NCBI GenBank assembly: GCA_964652825.1
Contig: CAZZCU010000022.1
Coordinates: 1-36,846 of the forward strand
Length of the DNA: 36,846 bases
Direction of reading: 5' to 3'
Source: CAZZCU01 sp964652825
GTDB taxonomy: Bacteria > Bdellovibrionota_B > Oligoflexia > Oligoflexales > CAZZCU01
Shown here: one piece after another, positions 8,896 through 17,936 of the stretch
Layout of the letters: each line of letters opens with the position of its first letter
Position numbering within the stretch: position 1 is the stretch's first letter
Translations under genes and position numbers: made by a program
The notes under the pieces: model-generated
What the model was told of the DNA's origin: nothing
The model's input: the letters and a program-made list of their open reading frames with translations, nothing else
Database searches by the model: none

Positions 8896-9884
8896 CAGGG
8901 AACATCCACGCGTTCCATAAGCCGACGAATAATATCATCCGAGCTGACGCCTTCTGCTTCCGCCTCATAGGTGGGAATGATTCGGTGACGCAAGACATCC
9001 CCGGCGATATCTTTGACATCCTGCGGTGTCACATAGGGACGCCCGCGCAAAATGGCTTGCACGCGCGCGGCGACCTCCAAACTGATCGAAGCACGCGGGC
9101 TGCCGCCATACTGCAATAAATTTTTTAATTCGGGATTATTGTATTTTTCTGGAGCGCGCGTGGCAAACACCAGCTCGACCATGTAACGCCGCACCTTGTC
9201 GGCGACGTGAATCTTTCTGGCCAAAGCGCGAATCCGCAAAATATCCTCGCGTGACCACACCGGCTCGATCGCTTGCGTGCTGCCGGTCGCCTGACGCGCG
9301 ACAATTTCGACTTCCTCGTCAAGCGTACTGTAACCAACTTTGACTTTGAACAGAAAGCGATCGACCTGCGCCTCGGGTAAAGCATAGGTACCCTCCTGCT
9401 CCAGTGGATTCTGCGTTGCCAGAACCAAAAATGGCTGTTCGAGAACAAAGCTTTGTTCACCGATGGTGACTTGACGCTCTTGCATTGCTTCCAACAACGC
9501 CGCCTGGACTTTGGCCGGCGCCCGGTTGATTTCGTCGGCCAGTACGATATTGGCGAAGATCGGACCCTTCTTGACGACAAAACTCAAAGTCTTGGGGTCA
9601 TAGACTTGCGTCCCGGTAACATCCGCTGGCAATAAATCCGGCGTGAACTGGATACGACTGACATTGAGCTTGGTCGCCGCACCCACGGCTTTGACCGCCG
9701 TAGTTTTCGCTAGACCAGGCAGGCCCTCCAGCAGAACGTGGCCATCGGCAATGAGGCCCATAAGCAATCTATCGATCAATAATTTTTGACCAACAACCTG
9801 ACGCGAAATCATGACTTGCGCTTGTTGTAACTTTTGCGCCGCCGCATCAACGTCAGCTTGCAGCAAACTAATATCGCTTTCCAT
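8895..9884 (-). CDS. moxR: MoxR family AAA+ ATPase
   Basis: A 329-residue AAA+ ATPase with Walker A (GLPGLAKTT near residue 55), Walker B (LADEINRAP), the sensor-type segment LATQNPLEQEGTYALPEAQ, and the C-terminal helical lid. All ATPase residues look intact. It is the first gene of the Bat operon, with a purine-rich GAAGGGGGCGG ribosome region before ATG 9884. MoxR ATPases act as chaperone-like remodelers of VWA-domain proteins; the DUF58, BatA and BatB products encoded directly downstream are the obvious clients. The promoter lies in the 159-base divergent gap shared with the FecR gene. Confidence 0.92.
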   Translation of the reverse strand: MESDISLLQADVDAAAQKLQQAQVMISRQVVGQKLLIDRLLMGLIADGHVLLEGLPGLAKTTAVKAVGAATKLNVSRIQFTPDLLPADVTGTQVYDPKTLSFVVKKGPIFANIVLADEINRAPAKVQAALLEAMQERQVTIGEQSFVLEQPFLVLATQNPLEQEGTYALPEAQVDRFLFKVKVGYSTLDEEVEIVARQATGSTQAIEPVWSREDILRIRALARKIHVADKVRRYMVELVFATRAPEKYNNPELKNLLQYGGSPRASISLEVAARVQAILRGRPYVTPQDVKDIAGDVLRHRIIPTYEAEAEGVSSDDIIRRLMERVDVP

Positions 9885-10043
9885 CTTCCGCCCCCTTCAA
9901 ATACCTAAAGCCCATGGGAAATAAGCTTATAGTTTACAACTATCCAAAGCCATCTGAGCAAGTCCTAAACGTCCTAACCTCAATTTTTATGGTTGTTATC
10001 CGAAAATGAACATAGGGCATAAATTCTAAAGGTCAAGGCAAGC
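9885..10043. promoter_or_regulatory. Divergent promoter region of Bat operon and FecR-domain gene
   Basis: This 159-base gap must hold both divergent promoters. On the minus strand, 9926-9938 reads TGTAAACTATAAG, containing a TATAAG that could serve as a -10 for moxR. On the plus strand a TTGTTA-type -35 and a CATAAAT-type -10 occur before the GTG start of the FecR gene, at loose spacing. No strong consensus -35 accompanies the TATAAG, so an activator or alternative sigma factor is possible. The TGTAAACTATAAG word recurs upstream of the SpoIIE gene. Confidence 0.45.
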
Positions 10044-12731
10044 GTGTTACCAACAGCATCCACCACTAATCCAGCCACCTTACCACTGCGTCCCGACCAC
10101 GTCTGGGATCGCAGCGAAATTTGGCTTATGCTAACAGCGTTTTGCGGAGCCTGCATTATTGGCTTGATGTTATTTTATGACGTCAGCTTGTTTGCCGTTA
10201 CCGTGTCCTCCAACCGCGGCGAACCCATTGCCACTCTGGCGAACATGCGCAACGGCGTTAAGTATCGCACCGCCGACGTACCAGTCTGGCAATCAGCGGC
10301 TCGTAACATGCCGATTTATAAACGCGATCAGATTTTTACGGACGCCAACTCGCGAGCGGAAATCAAATTCAACAATGCCGCCGGCCTTAGCGTTGACGAA
10401 AATTCTCTGATTATTGTTGATCTCAGCGAACAAAAAGCCTCGTTGAATCTGGTGCGCGGATCATTCACCGGTAAAGTCAATAAAGCCGCAGGCACCCTCA
10501 ACATCACAGTCGGGAACCGGACAACGCAGATTACCAGCGCCAATGCGCAAATTGCCTTACATAAGACCAAAGACGACGGCATCAAACTTACCGTCCTGGA
10601 AGGTAAAGCGCAGATGCTGGCCGGTGGCCAATCGGTAGCTCTTAGTCAAAACCAGGTGGGTGAGGTGTCCAAAGCCGAGCCACGCATCAAAGTGCGTACA
10701 CTGCCCATTTTTTTACAGGCGCCGCCACGGGATGTACGCCATGCGGTTAAAACCGAAGTACCGACACGGTTCACCTGGCGCTCCAGCGAACAAACCAAAC
10801 GCACCTATAAATTTGAACTAGCCAACGACCAGAGTTTTAAAAATATTCTTTCGCGTATCGAAACACAGACAACGGCTGTTTCGCTCAATAATTTGCAACC
10901 GGGTACTTATTACTGGCGAGTCTCGGCGTTCAATCCCACAAGCAATGTCGCTGACGTCAGCGAGGAACGACGCCTGGAAGTTATTCGTCTGCAGGCACCC
11001 AAATTAGTTAACCCACAATTTGAGCAAACAATTAGTTACCGGCCAATGGGCGAGACCCGCAAAGGTACATATGTTGCTTTGGAATGGCTCTCCAGTAGTG
11101 ATGCCTTTATCGTCGAACTCGCCAACGACGAAGCCTTTCGCAATACCATCTGGAAAACCAACACCACCGATACGCGCGTGGTTACACAAGCACTCCCGCG
11201 TGGTCGTTACTTCTGGCGCATACGCAGCAGAGAAAGAAACATGCCGATGCCGTGGAGTGAAACCGGCATTTTCAATGTTCGTGAGTTGGCTGGCCTGGAA
11301 GCACCGGCGAACTTACGTATCGTTAACATGAATCAATTAAATGCCCAGCCGACCACCAATCGTATCGAGTTTGCCTGGGATCCGATCAAGGGTGCCGCCA
11401 ACTACGATCTGGAAATCTCTCGTGATGGTCAATTCGCCCGCCAAGGTAAGAACGCCACCTTGCGCAAACGTCTGAATAAAGTCAATTTCACCTGGCAAAC
11501 AAATACCCGTAACAACTTTTTCTGGCGCGTGAAAGCCGTTGATGAAAGTGGCTTTACGCATGAGGCATCGGCGGAGCAACTCGTCGAGTTCAAAAAACCA
11601 CAGCAAAAACCCATTGTCCCCGTACTACCGATTGTGAACACGAATCCGCAGCCAGCGCTACTCGCAGCCAATGTACCGGTGTTGCCGACGGCGCCCACAC
11701 CACCTGCAAGCAATGAGCTTAATCTGACCGGCCCGGTGACAGCGACCAAGGCCCTGCCGCAAATCGCCATGACACGCCCAAAAGACGCCAAGCCCAAAAC
11801 CATACCGAAATTGCCCGAGCCACCGCCACAAAAACCGCCGCTGAATTTATTAGCACCAAATCTGGCGACACCGGGTACCGGCGAGCGCATGCGCTACGCT
11901 GAAACTCCTCCCGAGGTATCTTTCAGCTGGGAGCAGGTAGCAGATGCTGATGCCTATCGCTTCCAATTAGCGCGCAATGAAGATTTCAGTGACCTGGTGA
12001 CACAGCAGGAAACCACGCAACTGAACTATCTACAAACCATCGACAAAGGTCGCTACTATTGGCGCGTGCAAGCATTGGGTCCGGATAAAGCCGTTAGTCC
12101 TTGGTCAAAACCCGCACAGCTCGCGATGCGTCATATTCCGCCGCTGGCAATACCCGAGACTATCGCACCACCCAGCGAAGCGCGCATTACCTACCGCGCC
12201 GACTTGCCGGAAATCGCTTTTCGCTGGACCGAAGTTAAAAACGCCACCCGCTACAAGTTACAGGTAGCCAAAGACGCTGAGTTTAATAAGCTCACCATCG
12301 ATAGAGTCGTACAGGACACACGTTACATTCGCCAACTTGCCAGTGGCGACTACCATTGGCGTGTTCGCAGTCTTGCTCAAGGCGGACAAGCCAGCGATTG
12401 GACGGAAGGCAACACGCTGACAATTGCGCGCTCACAATCCATACCGGAAGTTGAGTCGCCCAAAGGTGACGCCGTCGTCACCGTCGATGCCTCGCGCGAG
12501 ATTACGTTTAGCTGGAACAAAATTTCCGACGCCGATACCTACAATGTCGTGGTCAGCAAAGATCAAAGTTTTAACAAAATCGACCATCGGGAAGAAACCA
12601 CGTCGACCTCGCTTCGCATACGCCTGCCCGCCAATGGCAAATATTACTGGTACCTGGAGGGCCGTAATAAGAAGGAAAATCTTGTCGTCCGCAGTACCAT
12701 CGAATCGTTTAGAGTACGTGGACCTAAATAA
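10044..12731 (+). CDS. Membrane-anchored FecR-domain protein with six YYW-type beta modules
   Basis: An 895-residue protein starting at GTG, preceded by AAAGGTCAAGG. There is one membrane helix at about residues 28-52, so the bulk should lie in the periplasm. Residues about 92-208 form a FecR domain (FTDANSRAEIKF, then VRGSFTGKV, LEGKAQM and GEVSK). Six beta-sandwich, Fn3-like modules follow, each with a strand of form F-x-W and a later aromatic triplet: YYW 289, YFW 389, FFW 492, YYW 671, YHW 770, YYW 867. A Pro-rich linker (about 520-620) separates modules three and four. FecR domains in iron-uptake systems relay signals to sigma factors, but no sigma factor or TonB receptor is nearby. The next gene is a SpoIIE phosphatase, which suggests a different relay or a structural role. 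Confidence 0.78.
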   Translation: MLPTASTTNPATLPLRPDHVWDRSEIWLMLTAFCGACIIGLMLFYDVSLFAVTVSSNRGEPIATLANMRNGVKYRTADVPVWQSAARNMPIYKRDQIFTDANSRAEIKFNNAAGLSVDENSLIIVDLSEQKASLNLVRGSFTGKVNKAAGTLNITVGNRTTQITSANAQIALHKTKDDGIKLTVLEGKAQMLAGGQSVALSQNQVGEVSKAEPRIKVRTLPIFLQAPPRDVRHAVKTEVPTRFTWRSSEQTKRTYKFELANDQSFKNILSRIETQTTAVSLNNLQPGTYYWRVSAFNPTSNVADVSEERRLEVIRLQAPKLVNPQFEQTISYRPMGETRKGTYVALEWLSSSDAFIVELANDEAFRNTIWKTNTTDTRVVTQALPRGRYFWRIRSRERNMPMPWSETGIFNVRELAGLEAPANLRIVNMNQLNAQPTTNRIEFAWDPIKGAANYDLEISRDGQFARQGKNATLRKRLNKVNFTWQTNTRNNFFWRVKAVDESGFTHEASAEQLVEFKKPQQKPIVPVLPIVNTNPQPALLAANVPVLPTAPTPPASNELNLTGPVTATKALPQIAMTRPKDAKPKTIPKLPEPPPQKPPLNLLAPNLATPGTGERMRYAETPPEVSFSWEQVADADAYRFQLARNEDFSDLVTQQETTQLNYLQTIDKGRYYWRVQALGPDKAVSPWSKPAQLAMRHIPPLAIPETIAPPSEARITYRADLPEIAFRWTEVKNATRYKLQVAKDAEFNKLTIDRVVQDTRYIRQLASGDYHWRVRSLAQGGQASDWTEGNTLTIARSQSIPEVESPKGDAVVTVDASREITFSWNKISDADTYNVVVSKDQSFNKIDHREETTSTSLRIRLPANGKYYWYLEGRNKKENLVVRSTIESFRVRGPK

Positions 12732-12740
12732 GTCTGGGAT

Positions 12741-12761
12741 TAATATCTGAATAATATCTGA
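12741..12761. repeat. 10-base direct repeat TAATATCTGA
   Basis: TAATATCTGA occurs at 12741-12750 and again at 12752-12761, one base apart, just after the FecR-gene stop. It could be a small operator or chance; no regulator is suggested by the sequence. Confidence 0.4.
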
Positions 12762-12881
12762 AAATCATAGCAACAAAAGCGACCTTTGCGCAAAACCCCA
12801 AAAAACTTTGCTGACGCATTATCCAATCAGGCTAGGTAAATGTTTCTGAGTTGCATGGACTTTGGTCAACCATCCCAATCC

Positions 12882-12894
12882 TGTAAACTATAAG
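12882..12894 (+). promoter_or_regulatory. Shared promoter-like word TGTAAACTATAAG upstream of SpoIIE gene
   Basis: The same 13 bases occur on the minus strand at 9926-9938 ahead of moxR. Here they lie 23 bases before the GTG start of the phosphatase gene and 151 bases after the FecR stop. The TATAAG part fits a -10, giving a 5' leader of about 15-20 bases. Neither copy has a good -35, so the TGTAAAC part may be a binding site or part of an unusual promoter. Confidence 0.4.
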
Positions 12895-12916
12895 TAACAA
12901 GAATAAAACTTAATAA

Positions 12917-14935
12917 GTGTCCGTAGATAGAAAGTTGCAACCCATGCGCTTGGCATCATTATCCCTACGTTACAAATTTCTTGGCGTGATGATCACGCTA
13001 TTAACGGTTTCGATCTTCGCCTATCTAGCCCTCGCTGTTCATTTATTTAACGACGACAAGAAAGGTTACATCTACGAGAGCAATGCTTCGCTTGCCAATC
13101 TTCTCGCCAGCGAAACAACAACGTTATTGCATAGCTCTACCAAAACCATGCGCGTGATCGCCGCCGCATATGCGCAACAACATCAAAACGCCACTGAGCG
13201 CAACAAAGCCCTGCAAAGCATGTTTGCCGCCGATGGCAATCTGGTAAGCCTGCAGCTTTATAGCGGCAGCGCCGAGAACACCACCCACAAACCCCTCATC
13301 GAACTCAATGAGGCCACTTATCTAGCGCCTTATAACTTAACCGCTCAGTACTACATGGATGTTCGCGTCAAGAATGCGACCTTGTTTGCTCCGGCTCGTG
13401 AGCGGGGTTTTTATATTCACAATGCCTCGCTACCTCAAGGAGCGCCGCTGCTGGCGATCGCGATTCCCTTCAGCTCGCAGCAGAATAACATCGTGGACAT
13501 CATCGCCGTTGGCTATCTACGCCAAGACCAACTGGTCAAAATGTTTACGACGTCGCAGATGTATCGCACCTATCTTATCGATGATCGAGGCCGCATCGTT
13601 GTCCATCCCGACCGCAACAAAGTTCTCAAAGCCGAGTCATTGACGGACGTGCCGGTTGTACGAGACATCATCAAAACCAAATTCCCAACGGGAGCGCGCG
13701 AATACTTAGCTCGCAATCAACAAGCATTCATCCTCGCCTACTCCAAACTTGATATCGGTGGATTAACCGTAATCTCGGAAATTGAACGCGACAAAGCTTT
13801 CCTCGCCGCTCGCAAACTGATCGAAAAATCCGTGCTCTTCGCCTTGCTCATCGTCTTTGTTGCGATCATTGTCTCGGTCTTGTTCACCAAGCGCGTGACC
13901 TTATCCCTGAAAACCCTATATGCGGCGACGATGAATATCGCACGCGGAGATTTCTCGATTCGCGTACCGCCAACCTCGGCGGACGAAATCGGCGCCCTGG
14001 CGAATTCATTCAACGTCATGACCGGCAAAATCACCGCTCTTATGCAAGAAACAGCCGAGAAGGCCCGTTTGGAGCGCGAACTCGACACCGCCAGCATGGT
14101 GCAAAGCACTTTTTTCACCGGCGAGCCAATAGTCAAAGGCCCGATGACGGTTGTCGGCCAGTACCAACCAGCCACGCAATGCGGCGGCGACTGGTGGGGA
14201 CACTTCAGCGCTCGGCAGGGATTGGAATATGTGTTCGTCGCTGATGCGATGGGTCACGGCGTTCCCGCGGCCTTGGTGACAGCCATGGCGTATGCTAGCT
14301 GCATGTCAACAGCGGAGATCATCAAGAACGCCGGCGGCGCGCAAAGCTCACCGCGTGTGATCATTGAGTTGTTTAACAAAATCTTATTCGACGCTCTGCG
14401 CGGTAAAATCAGCATGACTTTCTTTATCGCCGCGATCGATACCGTGAATGGCAAGCTGACGTTTGCCAATGCCGGTCATAACTTCCCTGTTCTGGTGCCC
14501 AATGATCCTGCGGATGATCGCGTTACCGGCAAACGCGCTAAAGACGGCGGCGCCAACTCCATTTCATTACAACTCAAAGGTACGCCGTTGGGTCTGGATC
14601 GTGCGGCAACGTTCGAGGAAAAAACCATCGACATGCGCCCAGGCGACAAACTCTTTATGTTTACGGACGGCCTGATCGAATGCCGCTCACCTGCAGGCGC
14701 GCAGTGGGGCCGCAAAACCATGATCAAACATATTCTTCAACACTCCGGCACCAACGCTCTGGAGATGAAAGATCACATCATGCGTGATGCGTTCGGCTTC
14801 TTTAATAATCGCCCGCTGGATGATGATATCACCGTGGTGGTTATCGAAATGGATAAACGCTGGCAAGTACGCGGCGGCGGCCAAACCGCTACCGACGATG
14901 GTTTTCACGCCGTACCTACCACCTCGGTCGCCTAA
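12917..14935 (+). CDS. Cache-HAMP-SpoIIE sensor phosphatase
   Basis: A 672-residue protein from a GTG; an in-frame ATG at 12944 is an equally plausible start because neither has a clear ribosome site. It has TM helix one (about 20-44), a periplasmic Cache-like sensor (45-300), TM helix two (about 303-322), a HAMP linker (323-376), a short coiled coil (KARLERELDTASMVQ) and a PP2C/SpoIIE serine phosphatase domain. The metal-binding acidic motifs are all present: GGDWW, DAMGHG, TDGL and DDDIT. Such proteins dephosphorylate partner proteins, often anti-sigma-factor antagonists, in response to an external cue. No STAS-domain or RsbW-like kinase gene is visible here, so the substrate is unknown. 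It follows the FecR-domain gene by 185 bases. Confidence 0.88.
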   Translation: MSVDRKLQPMRLASLSLRYKFLGVMITLLTVSIFAYLALAVHLFNDDKKGYIYESNASLANLLASETTTLLHSSTKTMRVIAAAYAQQHQNATERNKALQSMFAADGNLVSLQLYSGSAENTTHKPLIELNEATYLAPYNLTAQYYMDVRVKNATLFAPARERGFYIHNASLPQGAPLLAIAIPFSSQQNNIVDIIAVGYLRQDQLVKMFTTSQMYRTYLIDDRGRIVVHPDRNKVLKAESLTDVPVVRDIIKTKFPTGAREYLARNQQAFILAYSKLDIGGLTVISEIERDKAFLAARKLIEKSVLFALLIVFVAIIVSVLFTKRVTLSLKTLYAATMNIARGDFSIRVPPTSADEIGALANSFNVMTGKITALMQETAEKARLERELDTASMVQSTFFTGEPIVKGPMTVVGQYQPATQCGGDWWGHFSARQGLEYVFVADAMGHGVPAALVTAMAYASCMSTAEIIKNAGGAQSSPRVIIELFNKILFDALRGKISMTFFIAAIDTVNGKLTFANAGHNFPVLVPNDPADDRVTGKRAKDGGANSISLQLKGTPLGLDRAATFEEKTIDMRPGDKLFMFTDGLIECRSPAGAQWGRKTMIKHILQHSGTNALEMKDHIMRDAFGFFNNRPLDDDITVVVIEMDKRWQVRGGGQTATDDGFHAVPTTSVA

Positions 14936-14954
14936 ACACGCCGATCGCCACGAC

Positions 14955-15410
14955 CTACTTCGGTACCTGCACCGGTGGTGCGCCTGGCACGCGATACCGC
15001 GAGTCATTCGGATCGATAAATAACTTGTGCGTATGACTATCGACGGCGGTGGTTTCGATCACCACGCGCTTGCCGAGCTTCAACTCAGCAAAATGCTCGG
15101 GCTTCACCGTATAACGATGCTGCTTGCCACCGTGGCCATGCCAAAATTCAATCTCAACATCTTTGTTCGCCAGAATATAATCGACTTTGATAATGCCGGT
15201 CTTCGGACCCAGACTGCCATCGAAGTAAGTCGCCATGGCGTAAGTATCGTACATCGTCACAAATCCGTCGTCGCCGGCGGCGCTTTGTGTCAACAACCGC
15301 GCTTCATTATCATCATACCCACAACTCACTAGCGGCAATGCCGCCAACATCAGTCCGCCACCCGTTAAGGTGCGGATAAAATCGCGGCGCTGCATCTGCT
15401 GCATTTTCAT
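14955..15410 (-). CDS. Tat-exported His-rich lipoprotein, unknown function
   Basis: A 151-residue protein with a twin-arginine signal (QRRDFIRTL) followed by a hydrophobic stretch and a lipobox LVSC, so it is probably a Tat-exported lipoprotein; Gly at +2 would favour outer-membrane sorting. The mature part is beta-rich with two His clusters, FWHGHGGKQHR and DSHTHKLFID, that could bind metal. Export in folded form through Tat also hints at a cofactor. AAAGGAGATAAAT gives a strong ribosome site. It lies 11 bases after the CxxCH-containing lipoprotein gene, so the two are almost certainly co-transcribed. I do not recognise a named family. Confidence 0.7.
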   Translation of the reverse strand: MKMQQMQRRDFIRTLTGGGLMLAALPLVSCGYDDNEARLLTQSAAGDDGFVTMYDTYAMATYFDGSLGPKTGIIKVDYILANKDVEIEFWHGHGGKQHRYTVKPEHFAELKLGKRVVIETTAVDSHTHKLFIDPNDSRYRVPGAPPVQVPK

Positions 15411-15421
15411 ATTTATCTCCT

Positions 15422-16813
15422 TTAAATAGGCCGGTATTTCCAGCTTTGTGAGAGCTGGCGATAACGACTGTCCGGATGTTTGGTCTTGTTGTAACGCTCC
15501 ACCAGACCAGCTCGCACAAAATCAGCACGCAACCGCCGATTATCGTCATTGAAATTTTTCACATCACCGTTTGGTTTGACAAAGTCAGCGGCCTCAAACA
15601 AATGCCACGAGAACGTGCGATCCTCGCCCCATAACTCACCGTAAGCCATTAGTTGATCATGGAAATCACGAATGGAACGGCCGGCATCCTGATGGCAACG
15701 ATTACAAAAATCATCGGTAACCGGAAACATCCCGGCTTCGTAATTACGCGGCACAATGGACCCCGCATGTTGCGAGGCGGCGGCATGCGTGACTTTATTA
15801 CCATCAGTTTTCCAGGGACGATCGATAGCGGAGACAAAAGTTGTTTTGCTCAACAATTGTTTAACGAAAGCGGGATCACCGATGTCGGGAATCTGATCGA
15901 GATGACCATCGACGCGCTCCCAGGCAATGGGATAAAACCTCGACACCAACGTTTTTGGCGTCAGGGTTTTGGGATTGCGAAGGTGACGCATCACCGCCGC
16001 CAGTTTGGGTTGCGACTCCCAGTTGGGCTTGCGTGCAGCAATGCTTTGTGCCAGCGACTCTGCGGTCGGGAATGGCCGGTAAATATCATTCGTCCAGGTG
16101 GTGTCGGTGCGCGTGCGGATGCGGATTTCAAAAATGCGTAACTCGTTATCTGGGAAACGCACCATCAAAACTTCGCCCAGTATGGTGCCAACCGGGAAGA
16201 GCCAACGCCAGCGACTGAAATCCAGCTCCCAATAAGCTACCGGCAAAATACGCTCGCCGTCATACGGCGGCACCCAAAAGTTAATGGTGTGCGCATTGTC
16301 GGACTCATCGATACCGCCAGTGCCAAAAGGAAAATTAAAGCGACCGCGCGCTGCAAACAATTTGGCATGCCCGCCGGGGACGGCGGTATCGATCAAACTG
16401 CTTTGGATCGTATTGGGACGCATGCCTTCGGGACCCTGGGGCGAGCCCATGGAATCTTGATAACCGGGCACCATCGACTCCTTGTCATACCACATGGTTT
16501 GCGGGCTCATCAAAATACCGTTCAGCTCGGCGCTTTCGGTTTTGGGCAACAGGGATCGGTATTGCGCCATGCGTTCGGGCGGCATGATATCGACATAACT
16601 TTCGGGAGCGAAACGCTTGTCACTGTTGTACGCGCTTTTCCCGCCCGGCAGCGATGTTGGGCTTGCGTCCGCCTCATCGACATCAATGCCAACATTTTGC
16701 TGACGGTTATTGAACGCCTCCTTGCTCAAAAACGCGGGAGGTTCACCGCACGCCGTCATCAATAGCAACAAGCCAAAACCAAAATAGACGAACACACGTA
16801 AATGCATGTGCAT
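15422..16813 (-). CDS. Lipoprotein with one CxxCH haem-type motif
   Basis: A 463-residue protein read from ATG at 16813, where GAGGTGGTTT provides a ribosome site; the upstream frame start has none. The signal peptide ends in a lipobox (LLMTAC) with Gly at +2, predicting an outer-membrane lipoprotein facing the periplasm. A single c-type haem attachment motif, CNRCH, is at about residues 370-374, followed by many Trp, His and Tyr residues; a distal axial ligand cannot be chosen from sequence alone. The long N-terminal two-thirds (with FWVPPYDGERILPVAYWEL-type segments) does not resemble common small cytochromes c. It is paired with the Tat lipoprotein downstream. An electron-transfer or oxidase-like role is inference. 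Confidence 0.68.
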   Translation of the reverse strand: MHMHLRVFVYFGFGLLLLMTACGEPPAFLSKEAFNNRQQNVGIDVDEADASPTSLPGGKSAYNSDKRFAPESYVDIMPPERMAQYRSLLPKTESAELNGILMSPQTMWYDKESMVPGYQDSMGSPQGPEGMRPNTIQSSLIDTAVPGGHAKLFAARGRFNFPFGTGGIDESDNAHTINFWVPPYDGERILPVAYWELDFSRWRWLFPVGTILGEVLMVRFPDNELRIFEIRIRTRTDTTWTNDIYRPFPTAESLAQSIAARKPNWESQPKLAAVMRHLRNPKTLTPKTLVSRFYPIAWERVDGHLDQIPDIGDPAFVKQLLSKTTFVSAIDRPWKTDGNKVTHAAASQHAGSIVPRNYEAGMFPVTDDFCNRCHQDAGRSIRDFHDQLMAYGELWGEDRTFSWHLFEAADFVKPNGDVKNFNDDNRRLRADFVRAGLVERYNKTKHPDSRYRQLSQSWKYRPI

Positions 16814-16864
16814 AAACCACCTCGTCGGCGCCACCGTTAAAAATGAAACGAACATTTATTGAGA

Positions 16865-16894
16865 GCATCGTAGGTCGTATCCGACGGTCGATGC
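16865..16894. repeat. Imperfect dyad upstream of the haem lipoprotein gene
   Basis: GCATCG at 16865-16870 pairs with CGATGC at 16889-16894, and GTCG at 16874-16877 with CGAC at 16882-16885, with mismatched bases between. It sits about 50 bases before the lipoprotein start in a 230-base divergent gap, so it could be an operator or a leader hairpin. Confidence 0.35.
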
Positions 16895-17043
16895 AACCAG
16901 AAATTACGCCGGCGACCTAGCCAGGACAAAATCGCCGCAGCCAAGACTTTTTGACGGGTTTTTTGTTTTTAACCAAATCCCCTAAAAGGCCTGTGTGGCA
17001 GAGCCTCTAAGGTATCCACGGGCCCACCCGATAACAACTCTAT

Positions 17044-17844
17044 ATGAAGCACGTCAATGCCATCCGTAAGTACGTCGAACAGGGCCAGCGCGAAGAAGCG
17101 CACTCGGCCCTCGACAATCTGCTCTCGCTCGGCCCCAAAAACATCGAGGCTCTCAAACTACGCGCCTTGCTGTACAGCGCCGAAGGCCGCTTTAACGACG
17201 AGGCAAAAATCTGGGACCAGGTGCTGACGATCGATAACGAAGATATCGACGCTATCCGCTTTTATCTCCGACAACGTCACGAGGATCAGGAGCATTTTTA
17301 CTTTACCGAGTTGCTGGAAAACGGTGCTCGGCGTTTTCATGCCTATCCCAAAGCACTCTTGAATGCCGCGATCTTTGGCCTGTTTGGTTGTGTCAGCTTT
17401 GTCATTCTCGGTCGACTGCTACAAAGCCTGCCGCAACCCGAACAACTGTGGTTGTTGCTGGGATTATTCGGAATGCTGGTGATTGCGCCATTCGTAACCA
17501 TCTTTACTGTTTATTTTCGCGCGCTGCGTCATATCACCATCAGTCCAGGGATGATTCAGGTGGGCACGCGTTTTCGGAACCTGGTCTATAGTTGGCAGGA
17601 TATCGAAAAAATCACTCTCGTCCACGCCTACGACCAAGGCGAGACCTCGCTAGAACTGGTCATTACCCCAAAAGACCCGCAGCACAGCATCATCAACATC
17701 GACATGACCGATGCTACGTCCTCCATTCGCGCCAAATCCTACTTGCTGCGCGAGCTCAGCAGCTATCCCGTCGGTCTGGAGTACCAACAGCTAACTGGTC
17801 CGGATGCGCGCCAGCCCAATCCTCGACACCAACTGCATTATTAA
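17044..17844 (+). CDS. TPR, two-TM, PH-like domain membrane protein
   Basis: A 266-residue protein. Residues 1-75 form about two TPR helices pairs (QREEAHSALDNLLSLGPKN; ALYSAEGRFNDEAKIW). Two membrane helices follow (about 108-127 and 135-158), then a C-terminal beta-rich domain (about 165-245) with HITISPGMIQVGTRF and YSWQDIEKITLV segments, which resemble bacterial PH-like domains with a membrane-facing strand. The start ATG has no good ribosome site, but no better in-frame start is evident. It lies upstream of groES on the same strand with a stem-loop between. Function is unknown. Confidence 0.72.
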   Translation: MKHVNAIRKYVEQGQREEAHSALDNLLSLGPKNIEALKLRALLYSAEGRFNDEAKIWDQVLTIDNEDIDAIRFYLRQRHEDQEHFYFTELLENGARRFHAYPKALLNAAIFGLFGCVSFVILGRLLQSLPQPEQLWLLLGLFGMLVIAPFVTIFTVYFRALRHITISPGMIQVGTRFRNLVYSWQDIEKITLVHAYDQGETSLELVITPKDPQHSIINIDMTDATSSIRAKSYLLRELSSYPVGLEYQQLTGPDARQPNPRHQLHY

Positions 17845-17848
17845 CCAA

Positions 17849-17872
17849 CCGAAAAAACTGCTTATTTTTCGG
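17849..17872 (+). terminator. Stem-loop after the TPR/PH gene
   Basis: CCGAAAAA at 17849-17856 pairs perfectly with TTTTTCGG at 17865-17872 around an 8-base loop, starting five bases after the stop codon. There is no T tract after the stem, so it may be a weak terminator or an RNA-stability hairpin. Confidence 0.4.
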
Positions 17873-17908
17873 CGCCTGCGACCCGCAAGCGCAATTTCAT
17901 CCTAGCTC

Positions 17909-17936
17909 TTGACAATTCTCATAGTCTGATTACATT
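17909..17936 (+). promoter_or_regulatory. Probable groESL promoter (sigma-70 type)
   Basis: TTGACA at 17909-17914 and TACATT at 17931-17936 are separated by 16 bases, about 95 bases before the groES start. A consensus sigma-32 -10 and a CIRCE operator are both absent from this gap, so heat control, if any, is not obvious from sequence. Confidence 0.5.
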
